In this document: positions 23,129 through 36,344 of the stretch, piece after piece | Position numbering within the stretch: position 1 is the stretch's first letter | Layout: each line of letters opens with the position of its first letter | DNA from: Inia geoffrensis | Taxonomy: Eukaryota > Chordata > Mammalia > Artiodactyla > Iniidae | NCBI GenBank assembly: GCA_036417435.1 | Contig: CM070899.1 | Coordinates: 103,790,368 to 103,854,367, forward strand | Direction: 5' to 3' | DNA: 64,000 nucleotides | Made by a program: the position numbers and the translations under genes | Notes under the pieces: generated by a model | The model's database searches: none | The model's input: only the letters and a program-made list of their open reading frames with translations | Told to the model about the DNA's origin: nothing

Positions 23129-26100
23129 GGGTACAGCTACGTGTATAATTGCATCGGGTGGCTGTACAACTCAAACAGACACAACATTGTATATGAACTA
23201 GGCTGAAACGGAAAAGGACTGTTCAATGACAAGGCAAGTGAGGGCTTAAGAAATGCCTACTCTGTTACCTCAGGCCTCTGTGATGTTGTTACCACGGTAA
23301 CGGCCCCTGGAGCCTCGGCAGGCCTGGGTCCCACGGCCGGAGCCTGCTGCTGCTGAGGCAGCAAGGGAGGAGGACGTGCCACCTGACCAGCGGCACCTCG
23401 GGCCGCTACTGCCCATTCTCCCCTGCGTGTTACCGCAGTGTCCCGATCCAACGTGGCCCTCGTACAGGTAAGCAAAGCCTGCTGTACCCAAATGAGTGTG
23501 GAGCAGCTGAGAGGGAAGAGCGGTGAGGAAACCGGATCTCCACAGCTCCTGCTAGGCAGGTTCCCACCTCCAGCCCCGTTCATCAGAGTCGCCCCACCTG
23601 CGAACAACGGCACCCTCCGAGTAGCCAACCTGAAAGGCTTCCGATATGCCTGGGGTGGGGCAGTGCAGGTTCAGGGGCAGGAGGTGAGCATACACAAGCC
23701 CAGGATTGTGTGTTTAGCCGCGTTCGACTCCCCATTTCCAATCCGACACCGGGATCCCCGCTAAGGCTTTCTTTCCCCAAGTTACCAGAGACGACACGGA
23801 GTAGTGCTGCCGCCTTGTGGCACACTGCCGTAACAACATTATCAACTGTGCTGAAAGGCAACTATCATTCACAAGGCCTAAGGCCTGAGGCTTTGCAGAC
23901 ACAACCCTGCCCTCAAGAAATATCCTGGGCTGGGTAATCTGAAATGAATTCAAATCAGGCCCGACTCTCAGGCGGAAAGCTTTCAAGACCTCAGTGATAC
24001 TCACCTGCGTTTTAGAAAACAGCAGATTCAAATGAAAAGATGCTCAGGATCTGTCATGATTAGAGAGTGAAAAGAAAGCTAGACGAGGAGTTCCCTGTCT
24101 GCGGTCCTCTTAAATCCTAAAATTTTAAGTGCTCAAGAGGGCATGCCAAAAGGAGAAGCCAGCTATTGCTGTTGGTGCGATTGTAAATTGGTAACAGCCG
24201 CTATGAGGATCAGTAGGCACATTCCTGACCAAACTGAACCCTGGAGGTACCACGAGATTCGGCAACCCCGCTGCAGGTCGTAGAACCAGAGACTAGCATC
24301 ATTGGAAGGAAGCACTTGCACCCCAGCATTCCTTGTGGTACCCTTGACCCCAACGAAGACATACAAACGAACCAACTGTCGAGCGAGTGGTGAAGGGAGA
24401 AAGATGGGCTGCTACCTACACACCCTCGACTAGCACTCAGCCACAGAACAAAATGAACTCATACTATTTGCAGCAGCATGGGTGGAGCACTAGATGATCT
24501 CACTAATTCTGGTCAATTAGAGGCAGCAAGACACATTTGCCCAGATACCACTTATGTGTGCAGTCTCAATAGGGATACAAAGGAAGCTAGTAAAGAAAGG
24601 AAACACAGGTTCACAAAGGGAAGAAAGAAGCGAGGGGTTCCCACAGGGGCAAATTGGAGACCGGGGAAGGGGGAATTAGGAGATTGGGATTAACAGTAAC
24701 ACACTTAACGTATCCAAAAGTGCTCATCAAGGGCAACACACCCAAAAGCACAGGGAATGCTACAACACATTCCACGATAAACTAACAGGGCAAAGAATCC
24801 GAAACCCTACAGGTACAGCTACGTTTATACTTGCATCAAGTGGCTGTAGAACTCAAACAGACGCAACACTGTATATGAACTAGGCTGAAAGAAAAAAGGA
24901 CTGTTCAATGACAAGGCAAGTAAGGGGTTAAGACATGCCCACTTTCTTACCTCAGGCCTCTTTGTCGTCGGCGGGTGTCAGACCCCTGGAGCCTCAGCAG
25001 GCCTGTGTCCCGCGGCTGGAGGATGCTGCTGCTCTTCTCCCCTGCGTGGTACCACAATCTCCTGATCCAACATGGCCCTCCTACAGGTAAGCATAGCCTG
25101 GTGTACCCAAAAGATGGTGGAACAGCTGAGAGGGAAGGGCTGTTAAGAAACCGGATCTCCACAGCTCCTGCTAGGCAAGTTCCCACCTCCAGCCCACTTC
25201 ATTAGAGTCGCCCCACCTGCGAACCACGGCACCCTCCGAGTAGCCCACTGGCAAGGCCTGCGACATGCCTGGGGTGGGGCAGTGCAGGTGAAGGGGCAGG
25301 AGGTGAGCCTACAAAAGCCCAGGGATGTGTGTTTAGCTGCGTTCGACTCCCCATTTCCAATACAACGCCGGGAACCCCGCTAAGGCTTTGCTTCCCCACG
25401 TTACCAGAGACGACACGGAGTAGTGCTGCCGCCTTTTGGCACACTGCCATAACAACCTTACCAACTGTGCTGAAGGGCACCTATCATTCACAAGGCTTAA
25501 GGCTTACAGCTTTGCAGACACAACCCTGCCCTCAAGAAATATCCTGCGCTGGGTAATCTGAAACGAATTCAAATCACGCCCGACTCTCAGGCGGGAACCT
25601 TTCAAGAAGTCAGTGGTACTCACCGGCGTTTTAGAAAACAGCACATTCAACCCAAAAGATGCTCAGGATCTGTCATGATTCGAGAGTGGAAAGAAAGCTA
25701 GACGAGGTGTTCCCTGGCTGCAGTCCTCTCAAACCCTAAAAGAGTAAGATCTCAACAGGACATGCCAGAAAGAGAAGCCAGGCATTGCTGTTGGTCGGAT
25801 TGTAAATTGCTAACAGCCTGTAATGAGGATCACTAGGCATATTCCTTACCAAACTAAACACTGGATGTACCACCAGATTCGGCAACCCCGCTACAGGTCG
25901 CGTAACCAGAGACTGGCATCATTGGAAGGAAGCACTTGCAGCCCAACTGTCCTTGTGTTACCCATGACCACAGCCAAGACATACAAACGAACGAAATGGG
26001 GAGCGAGGGGTGAATGGAGAAAGATGTTCTGCTACCTACACACCCTCGACTACCACTCAGCCACAGGGCAAAATGAACCCATAGTCTTTGCAGCAGCCTG

Positions 26101-26432
26101 GGTGGAGCAGTAGATGATCTCACTAATTCTGGTCAATTAGAGGCAGCAAGACACATATCCCCGCATATCACACTTATGTGTGCCGTCTAAATACGGATAC
26201 TCTGGAAGCTAGTACACAAAGGAAACTCAGGCTCACAAAGGGAAGAAAGAAGCCTGGAGTTCCCTGAGGGGGAAATTGGAGACCGAGGAAGGTTGAAGTA
26301 GGAGGTCGGGATTCACAGAAACACGCTTAACGTATCCAAAAGTGCTCATCAAGGGCGACCCACGCGCAAGCACAGGGAACGCTACAAAACATTCCTCAAT
26401 AAACGAAGATTGCAAAGAATCCGAAACCCTAC
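23129..26432. repeat. Unit 8 (class I)
   Basis: Second copy of unit 2 in the six-unit duplication. It shares C24240 and CCATAACAACC in beta. I found no base that separates it from unit 2 by eye. Confidence 0.95.
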
Positions 26433-29400
26433 GGGTACAGCTACGTGTATAATTGTATCGGGTGGCTGTACAACTCAAACAGACACAACATTGTATATGA
26501 ACTAGGCTGAAACGGAAAAGGACTGTTCAATGACAAGGCAAGTGAGGGCTTAAGAAATGCCTACTCTGTTACCTCAGGCCTCTGTGATGTTGTTACCACG
26601 GTAACGGCCCCTGGAGCCTCGGCAGGCCTGGGTCCCACGGCCGGAGCCTGCTGCTGCTGAGGCAGCAAGGGAGGAGGACGTGCCACCTGACCAGCGGCAC
26701 CTCGGGCCGCTACTGCCCATTCTCCCCTGCGTGTTACCGCAGTGTCCCGATCCAACGTGGCCCTCGTACAGGTAAGCAAAGCCTGCTGTACCCAAATGAG
26801 TGTGGAGCAGCTGAGAGGGAAGAGCGGTGAGGAAACCGGATCTCCACAGCTCCTGCTAGGCAGGTTCCCACCTCCAGCCCCGTTCATCAGAGTCGCCCCA
26901 CCTGCGAACAACGGCACCCTCCGAGTAGCCAACCTGAAAGGCTTCCGATATGCCTGGGGTGGGGCAGTGCAGGTTCAGGGGCAGGAGGTGAGCATACACA
27001 AGCCCAGGATTGTGTGTTTAGCCGCGTTCGACTCCCCATTTCCAATCCGACACCGGGATCCCCGCTAAGGCTTTCTTTCCCCAAGTTACCAGAGACGACA
27101 CGGAGTAGTGCTGCCGCCTTGTGGCACACTGCCGTAACAACATTATCAACTGTGCTGGAAGGCAACTATCATTCACAAGGCCTAAGGCCTGAGGCTTTGC
27201 AGACACAACGCTGCCCTCAAGAAATATCCTGGGCTGGGTAATGTGAAATGAATTCAAATCAGGCCCGACTCTCAGGCGGAAAGCTTTCAAGACCTCAGTG
27301 ATACTCACCTGCGTTTTAGAAAACAGCAGATTCAAATGAAAAGATGCTCAGGATCTGTCATGATTAGAGAGTGAAAAGAAAGCTAGACGAGGAGTTCCCT
27401 GTCTGCGGTCCTCTTAAATCCTAAAATTTTAAGTGCTCAAGAGGGCATGCCAAAAGGAGAAGCCAGCTATTGCTGTTGGTGCGATTGTAAATTGGTAACA
27501 GCCGCTATGAGGATCAGTAGGCACATTCCTGACCAAACTGAACACTGGAGGTACCACGAGATTCGGCAACCCCGCTGCAGGTCGTAGAACCAGAGACTAG
27601 CATCATTGGAAGGAAGCACTTGCACCCCAGCATTCCTTGTGGTACCCTTGACCCCAACGAAGACATACAAACGAACCAACTGTCGAGCGAGTGGCGAAGG
27701 GAGAAAGATGGGCTGCTACCTACACACCCTCGACTAGCACTCAGCCACAGAACAAAATGAACTCATACTATTTGCAGCAGCATGGGTGGAGCACTAGATG
27801 ATCTCACTAATTCTGGTCAATTAGAGGCAGCAAGACACATTTGCCCAGATACCACTTATGTGTGCAGTCTCAATAGGGATACAAAGGAAGCTAGTAAAGA
27901 AAGGAAACACAGGTTCACAAAGGGAAGAAAGAAGCGAGGGGTTCCCACAGGGGCAAATTGGAGACCGGGGAAGGGGGAATTAGGAGATTGGGATTAACAG
28001 TAACACACTTAACGTATCCAAAAGTGCTCATCAAGGGCAACACACCCAAAAGCACAGGGAATGCTACAACACATTCCACGATAAACTAACAGGGCAAAGA
28101 ATCCGAAACCCTACAGGTACAGCTACGTTTATACTTGCATCAAGTGGCTGTAGAACTCAAACAGACGCAACACTGTATATGAACTAGGCTGAAAGAAAAA
28201 AGGACTGTTCAATGACAAGGCAAGTAAGGGGTTAAGACATGCCCACTTTCTTACCTCAGGCCTCTTTGTCGTCGGCGGGTGTCAGACCCCTGGAGCCTCA
28301 GCAGGCCTGTGTCCCGCGGCTGGAGGATGCTGCTGCTCTTCTCCCCTGCGTGGTACCACAATCTCCTGATCCAACATGGCCCTCCTACAGGTAAGCATAG
28401 CCTGGTGTACCCAAAAGATGGTGGAACAGCTGAGAGGGAAGGGCTGTTAAGAAACCGGATCTCCACAGCTCCTGCTAGGCAAGTTCCCACCTCCAGCCCA
28501 CTTCATTAGAGTCGCCCCACCTGCGAACCACGGCACCCTCCGAGTAGCCCACTGGCAAGGCCTGCGACATGCCTGGGGTGGGGCAGTGCAGGTGAAGGGG
28601 CAGGAGGTGAGCCTACAAAAGCCCAGGGATGTGTGTTTAGCTGCGTTTGACTCCCCATTTCCAATACAACGCCGGGAACCCCGCTAAGGCTTTGCTTCCC
28701 CACGTTACCAGAGACGACACGGAGTAGTGCTGCCGCCTTTTGGCACACTGCCATAACAACCTTACCAACTGTGCTGAAGGGCACCTATCATTCACAAGGC
28801 TTAAGGCTTACAGCTTTGCAGACACAACCCTGCCCTCAAGAAATATCCTGCGCTGGGTAATCTGAAACGAATTCAAATCACGCCCGACTCTCAGGCGGGA
28901 ACCTTTCAAGAAGTCAGTGGTACTCACCGGCGTTTTAGAAAACAGCACATTCAACCCAAAAGATGCTCAGGATCTGTCATGATTCGAGAGTGGAAAGAAA
29001 GCTAGACGAGGTGTTCCCTGGCTGCAGTCCTCTCAAACCCTAAAAGAGTAAGATCTCAACAGGACATGCCAGAAAGAGAAGCCAGGCATTGCTGTTGGTC
29101 GGATTGTAAATTGCTAACAGCCTGTAATGAGGATCACTAGGCATATTCCTTACCAAACTAAACACTGGATGTACCACCAGATTCGGCAACCCCGCTACAG
29201 GTCGCGTAACCAGAGACTGGCATCATTGGAAGGAAGCACTTGCAGCCCAACTGTCCTTGTGTTACCCATGACCACAGCCAAGACATACAAACGAACGAAA
29301 TGGGGAGCGAGGGGTGAATGGAGAAAGATGTTCTGCTACCTACACACCCTCGACTACCACTCAGCCACAGGGCAAAATGAACCCATAGTCTTTGCAGCAG

Positions 29401-29736
29401 CCTGGGTGGAGCAGTAGATGATCTCACTAATTCTGGTCAATTAGAGGCAGCAAGACACATATCCCCGCATATCACACTTATGTGTGCCGTCTAAATACGG
29501 ATACTCTGGAAGCTAGTACACAAAGGAAACTCAGGCTCACAAAGGGAAGAAAGAAGCCTGGAGTTCCCTGAGGGGGAAATTGGAGACCGAGGAAGGTTGA
29601 AGTAGGAGGTCGGGATTCACAGAAACACGCTTAACGTATCCAAAAGTGCTCATCAAGGGCGACCCACGCGCAAGCACAGGGAACGCTACAAAACATTCCT
29701 CAATAAACGAAGATTGCAAAGAATCCGAAACCCTAC
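26433..29736. repeat. Unit 9 (class I)
   Basis: Second copy of unit 3, sharing T28648 (GTTTGACTCC) and the unit 3/4-type alpha variants. C28168 restores the majority base where unit 3 has T8344. Confidence 0.95.
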
Positions 29737-32700
29737 GGGTACAGCTACGTGTATAATTGTATCGGGTGGCTGTACAACTCAAACAGACACAACATTGTAT
29801 ATGAACTAGGCTGAAACGGAAAAGGACTGTTCAATGACAAGGCAAGTGAGGGCTTAAGAAATGCCTACTCTGTTACCTCAGGCCTCTGTGATGTTGTTAC
29901 CACGGTAACGGCCCCTGGAGCCTCGGCAGGCCTGGGTCCCACGGCCGGAGCCTGCTGCTGCTGAGGCAGCAAGGGAGGAGGACGTGCCACCTGACCAGCG
30001 GCACCTCGGGCCGCTACTGCCCATTCTCCCCTGCGTGTTACCGCAGTGTCCCGATCCAACGTGGCCCTCGTACAGGTAAGCAAAGCCTGCTGTACCCAAA
30101 TGAGTGTGGAGCAGCTGAGAGGGAAGAGCGGTGAGGAAACCGGATCTCCACAGCTCCTGCTAGGCAGGTTCCCACCTCCAGCCCCGTTCATCAGAGTCGC
30201 CCCACCTGCGAACAACGGCACCCTCCGAGTAGCCAACCTGAAAGGCTTCCGATATGCCTGGGGTGGGGCAGTGCAGGTTCAGGGGCAGGAGGTGAGCATA
30301 CACAAGCCCAGGATTGTGTGTTTAGCCGCGTTCGACTCCCCATTTCCAATCCGACACCGGGATCCCCGCTAAGGCTTTCTTTCCCCAAGTTACCAGAGAC
30401 GACACGGAGTAGTGCTGCCGCCTTGTGGCACACTGCCGTAACAACATTATCAACTGTGCTGGAAGGCAACTATCATTCACAAGGCCTAAGGCCTGAGGCT
30501 TTGCAGACACAACGCTGCCCTCAAGAAATATCCTGGGCTGGGTAATGTGAAATGAATTCAAATCAGGCCCGACTCTCAGGCGGAAAGCTTTCAAGACCTC
30601 AGTGATACTCACCTGCGTTTTAGAAAACAGCAGATTCAAATGAAAAGATGCTCAGGATCTGTCATGATTAGAGAGTGAAAAGAAAGCTAGACGAGGAGTT
30701 CCCTGTCTGCGGTCCTCTTAAATCCTAAAATTTTAAGTGCTCAAGAGGGCATGCCAAAAGGAGAAGCCAGCTATTGCTGTTGGTGCGATTGTAAATTGGT
30801 AACAGCCGCTATGAGGATCAGTAGGCACATTCCTGACCAAACTGAACACTGGAGGTACCACGAGATTCGGCAACCCCGCTGCAGGTCGTAGAACCAGAGA
30901 CTAGCATCATTGGAAGGAAGCACTTGCACCCCAGCATTCCTTGTGGTACCCTTGACCCCAACGAAGACATACAAACGAACCAACTGTCGAGCGAGTGGTG
31001 AAGGGAGAAAGATGGGCTGCTACCTACACACCCTCGACTAGCACTCAGCCACAGAACAAAATGAACTCATACTATTTGCAGCAGCATGGGTGGAGCACTA
31101 GATGATCTCACTAATTCTGGTCAATTAGAGGCAACAAGACACATTTGCCCAGATACCACTTATGTGTGCAGTCTCAATAGGGATACAAAGGAAGCTAGTA
31201 AAGAAAGGAAACACAGGTTCACAAAGGGAAGAAAGAAGCGAGGGGTTCCCACAGGGGCAAATTGGAGACCGGGGAAGGGGGAATTAGGAGATTGGGATTA
31301 ACAGTAACACACTTAACGTATCCAAAAGTGCTCATCAAGGGCAACACACCCAAAAGCACAGGGAATGCTACAACACATTCCACGATAAACTAACAGGGCA
31401 AAGAATCCGAAACCCTACAGGTACAGCTACGTTTATACTTGCATCAAGTGGCTGTAGAACTCAAACAGACGCAACACTGTATATGAACTAGGCTGAAAGA
31501 AAAAAGGACTGTTCAATGACAAGGCAAGTAAGGGGTTAAGACATGCCCACTTTCTTACCTCAGGCCTCTTTGTCGTCGGCGGGTGTCAGACCCCTGGAGC
31601 CTCAGCAGGCCTGTGTCCCGCGGCTGGAGGATGCTGCTGCTCTTCTCCCCTGCGTGGTACCACAATCTCCTGATCCAACATGGCCCTCCTACAGGTAAGC
31701 ATAGCCTGGTGTACCCAAAAGATGGTGGAACAGCTGAGAGGGAAGGGCTGTTAAGAAACCAGATCTCCACAGCTCCTGCTAGGCAAGTTCCCACCTCCAG
31801 CCCACTTCATTAGAGTCGCCCCACCTGCGAACCACGGCACCCTCCGAGTAGCCCACTGGCAAGGCCTGCGACATGCCTGGGGTGGGGCAGTGCAGGTGAA
31901 GGGGCAGGAGGTGAGCCTACAAAAGACCAGGGATGTGTGTTTAGCTGCGTTCGACTCCCCATTTCCAATACAACGCCGGGAACCCCGCTAAGGCTTTGCT
32001 TCCCCACTTTACCAGAGACGACACGGAGTAGTGCTGCCGCCTTTTGGCACACTGCCGTAACAACCTTACCAACTGTGCTGAAGGGCACCTATCATTCACA
32101 AGGCTTAAGGCCTACGGCTTTGCAGACACAACCCTGCCCTCAAGAAATATCCTGCGCTGGGTAATCTGAAACGAATTCAAATCACGCCCGACTCTCAGGC
32201 GGGAACCTTTCAAGAAGTCAGTGGTACTCACCGGCGTTTTAGAAAACAGCACATTCAACCCAAAAGATGCTCAGGATCTGTCATGATTGGAGAGTGGAAA
32301 GAAAGCTAGACGAGGTGTTCCCTGGCTGCAGTCCTCTCAAACCCTAAAAGAGTAAGATCTCAACAGGACATGCCAGAAAGAGAAGCCAGGCATTGCTGTT
32401 GGTCGGATTGTAAATTGCTAACAGCCTGTAATGAGGATCACTAGGCATATTCCTTACCAAACTAAACACTGGATGTACCACCAGATTCGGCAACCCCGCT
32501 ACAGGTCGCGTAACCAGAGACTGGCATCATTGGAAGGAAGCACTTGCAGCCCAGCTGTCCTTGTGTTACCCATGACCACAGGCAAGACATACAAACGAAC
32601 GAAATGGGGAGCGAGGGGTGAATGGAGAAAGATGTTCTGCTACCTACACACCCTCGACTACCACTCAGCCACAGGGCAAAATGAACCCATAGTCTTTGCA

Positions 32701-33040
32701 GCAGCCTGGGTGGAGCAGTAGATGATCTCACTAATTCTGGTCAATTAGAGGCAGCAAGACACATATCCCCGCATATCACACTTATGTGTGCCGTCTAAAT
32801 ACGGATACTCTGGAAGCTAGTACACAAAGGAAACTCAGGCTCGCAAAGGGAAGAAAGAAGCCTGGAGTTCCCTGAGGGGGAAATTGGAGACCGAGGAAGG
32901 TTGAATTAGGAGGTCGGGATTCACAGAAACACGCTTAACGTATCCAAAAGTGCTCATCAAGGGCGACCCACGCGCAAGCACAGGGAACGCTACAAAACAT
33001 TCCTCAATAAACGAAGATTGCAAAGAATCCGAAACCCTAC
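29737..33040. repeat. Unit 10 (class I)
   Basis: Second copy of unit 4, sharing the A11310-, A12102- and T12184-type variants at +19,824. It has A32449, the majority base, where unit 4 has G12625. Confidence 0.95.
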
Positions 33041-36000
33041 GGGTACAGCTACGTGTATAATTGCATCGGGTGGCTGTACAACTCAAACAGACACAACATT
33101 GTATATGAACTAGGCTGAAACGGAAAAGGACTGTTCAATGACAAGGCAAGTGAGGGCTTAAGAAATGCCTACTCTGTTACCTCAGGCCTCTGTGATGTTG
33201 TTACCACGGTAACGGCCCCTGGAGCCTCGGCAGGCCTGGGTCCCACGGCCGGAGCCTGCTGCTGCTGAGGCAGCAAGGGAGGAGGACGTGCCACCTGACC
33301 AGCGGCACCTCGGGCCGCTACTGCCCATTCTCCCCTGCGTGTTACCGCAGTGTCCCGATCCAACGTGGCCCTCGTACAGGTAAGCAAAGCCTGCTGTACC
33401 CAAATGAGTGTGGAGCAGCTGAGAGGGAAGAGCGGTGAGGAAACCGGATCTCCACAGCTCCTGCTAGGCAGGTTCCCACCTCCAGCCCCGTTCATCAGAG
33501 TCGCCCCACCTGCGAACAACGGCACCCTCCGAGTAGCCAACCTGAAAGGCTTCCGATATGCCTGGGGTGGGGCAGTGCAGGTTCAGGGGCAGGAGGTGAG
33601 CATACACAAGCCCAGGATTGTGTGTTTAGCCGCGTTCGACTCCCCATTTCCAATCCGACACCGGGATCCCCGCTAAGGCTTTCTTTCCCCAAGTTACCAG
33701 AGACGACACGGAGTAGTGCTGCCGCCTTGTGGCACACTGCCGTAACAACATTATCAACTGTGCTGAAAGGCAACTATCATTCACAAGGCCTAAGGCCTGA
33801 GGCTTTGCAGACACAACCCTGCCCTCAAGAAATATCCTGGGCTGGGTAATCTGAAAGGAGTTCAAATCAGGTCCGACTCTCAGGCGGAAAGCTTTCAAGA
33901 CCTCAGTGATACTCACCTGCGTTTTAGAAAACAGCACATTCAAATGAAAAGATGCTCAGGATCTGTCATGATTAGAGAGTGAAAAGAAAGCTAGACGAGG
34001 AGTTCCCTGTCTGCGGTCCTCTTAAATCTTAAAATTTTAAGTGCTCAAGAGGGCATGCCAAAAGGAGAAGCCAGCTATTGCTGTTGGTGCGATTGTAAAT
34101 TGGTAACAGCCGCTATGAGGATCAGTAGGCACATTCCTGACCAAACTGAACACTGGAGGTACCACGAGATTCGGCAACCCCGCTGCAGGTCGTAGAACCA
34201 GAGACTAGCATCATTGGAAGGAAGCACTTGCACCCCAGCATTCCTTGTGGTACCCTTGACCCCAACGAAGACATACAAACGAACCAACTGTCGAGCGAGT
34301 GGCGAAGGGAGAAAGATGGGCTGCTACCTACACACCCTCGACTAGCACTCAGCCACAGAACAAAATGAACTCATACTATTTGCAGCAGCATGGGTGGAGC
34401 ACTAGATGATCTCACTAATTCTGGTCAATTAGAGGCAGCAAGACACATTTGCCCAGATACCACTTATGTGTGCAGTCTCAATAGGGATACAAAGGAAGCT
34501 AGTAAAGAAAGGAAACACAGGTTCACAAAGGGAAGAAAGAAGCGAGGGGTTCCCACAGGGGCAAATTGGAGACCGGGGAAGGGGGAATTAGGAGATTGGG
34601 ATTAACAGTAACACACTTAACGTATCCAAAAGTGCTCATCAAGGGCAACACACCCAAAAGCACAGGGAATGCTACAACACATTCCACGATAAACTAACAG
34701 GGCAAAGAATCCGAAACCCTACAGGTACAGCTACGTTTATACTTGCATCAAGTGGCTGTAGAACTCAAACAGACGCAACACTGTATATGAACTAGGCTGA
34801 AAGAAAAAAGGACTGTTCAATGACAAGGCAAGTAAGGGGTTAAGACATGCCCACTTTCTTACCTCAGGCCTCTTTGTCGTCGGCGGGTGTCAGACCCCTG
34901 GAGCCTCAGCAGGCCTGTGTCCCGCGGCTGGAGGATGCTGCTGCTCTTCTCCCCTGCGTGGTACCACAATCTCCTGATCCAACATGGCCCTCCTACAGGT
35001 AAGCATAGCCTGGTGTACCCAAAAGATGGTGGAACAGCTGAGAGGGAAGGGCTGTTAAGAAACCGGATCTCCACAGCTCCTGCTAGGCAAGTTCCCACCT
35101 CCAGCCCAATTCATTAGAGTCGCCCCAACTGCGAACCACGGCACCCTCCGAGTAGCCCACTGGCAAGGCCTGCGACATGCCTGGGGTGGGGCAGTGCAGG
35201 TGAAGGGGCAGGAGGTGAGCCTACAAAAGCCCAGGGATGTGTGTTTAGCTGCGTTCGACTCCCCATTTCCAATACAACGCCGGGAACCCCGCTAAGGCTT
35301 TGGTTCCCCACGTTACCAGAGACGACACGTAGTAGTGCTGCCGCCTTTTGGCACACTGCCGTAACAACTTTACCAACTGTGCTGAAGGGCACCTATCATT
35401 CACAAGGCTTAAGGCCTACGGCTTTGCAGACACAACCCTGCCCTCAAGAAATATCCTGCGCTGGGTAATCTGAAACGAATTCAAATCACGCCCGACACTC
35501 AGGCAGGAACCTCTCAAGAAGTCAGTGGTACTCACCGGCGTTTTAGAAAACAGCACATTCAAAACAAAATATGCTCAGTATCTGTCATGATTCGAGAGTG
35601 GAAAGAAAGCTAGACGAGGTGTTCCCTGGCTGCAGTCCTCTCAAACCCTAAAAGCGTAAGAGCTCAACAGGGCATGCCAGAAAGAGAAGCCAGGCATTGC
35701 TGTTGGTCGGATTGTAAATTGCTAACAGCCAGTAATGAGGATCACTAGGCATATTCCTTACCAAACTAAACACTGGATGTACCACCAGATTCGGCAACCC
35801 CGCTACAGGTCGTGTAACCAGAGACTGGCATCATTGGAAGGAAGCACTTGCAGCCCAGCTGTCCTTGTGGTACCTATGACCACAGCCAAGACATACAAAC
35901 GAACGAAATGGGGAGCGAGGGGTGAATGGAGAAAGATGTTCTGCTACCTACACACCCTCGACTACCACTCAGCCACAGGGCAAAATGAACCCATAGTCTT

Positions 36001-36344
36001 TGCAGCAGCCTGGGTGGAGCAGTAGATGATCTCACTAATTCTGGTCAATTAGAGGCAGCAAGACACATATCTCCGCATATCACACTTATGTGTGCCGTCT
36101 AAATACGGATACTATGGAAGCTGCTACACAAAGGAAACTCAGGCTCACAAAGGGAAGAAAGAAGCCTGGAGTTCCCTGAGGGGGAAATTGGAGACCGGGG
36201 AAGGGTGAAGTAGGAGGTCGGGATTCACAGAAACACGCTTAACGTATCGAAAAGTGCTCATCAAGGGCGACCCACGCGCAAGCACGGGGAACGCTACAAA
36301 ACATTCCTCAATAAACGAAGAGTGCAAAGAATCCGAAACCCTAC
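33041..36344. repeat. Unit 11 (class I alpha, class II beta)
   Basis: Second copy of unit 5, with the same class I alpha and class II beta. The 14-bp A/T palindrome is at 34028-34041. The second class II block starts in its beta half, near 35.1 kb. Confidence 0.93.
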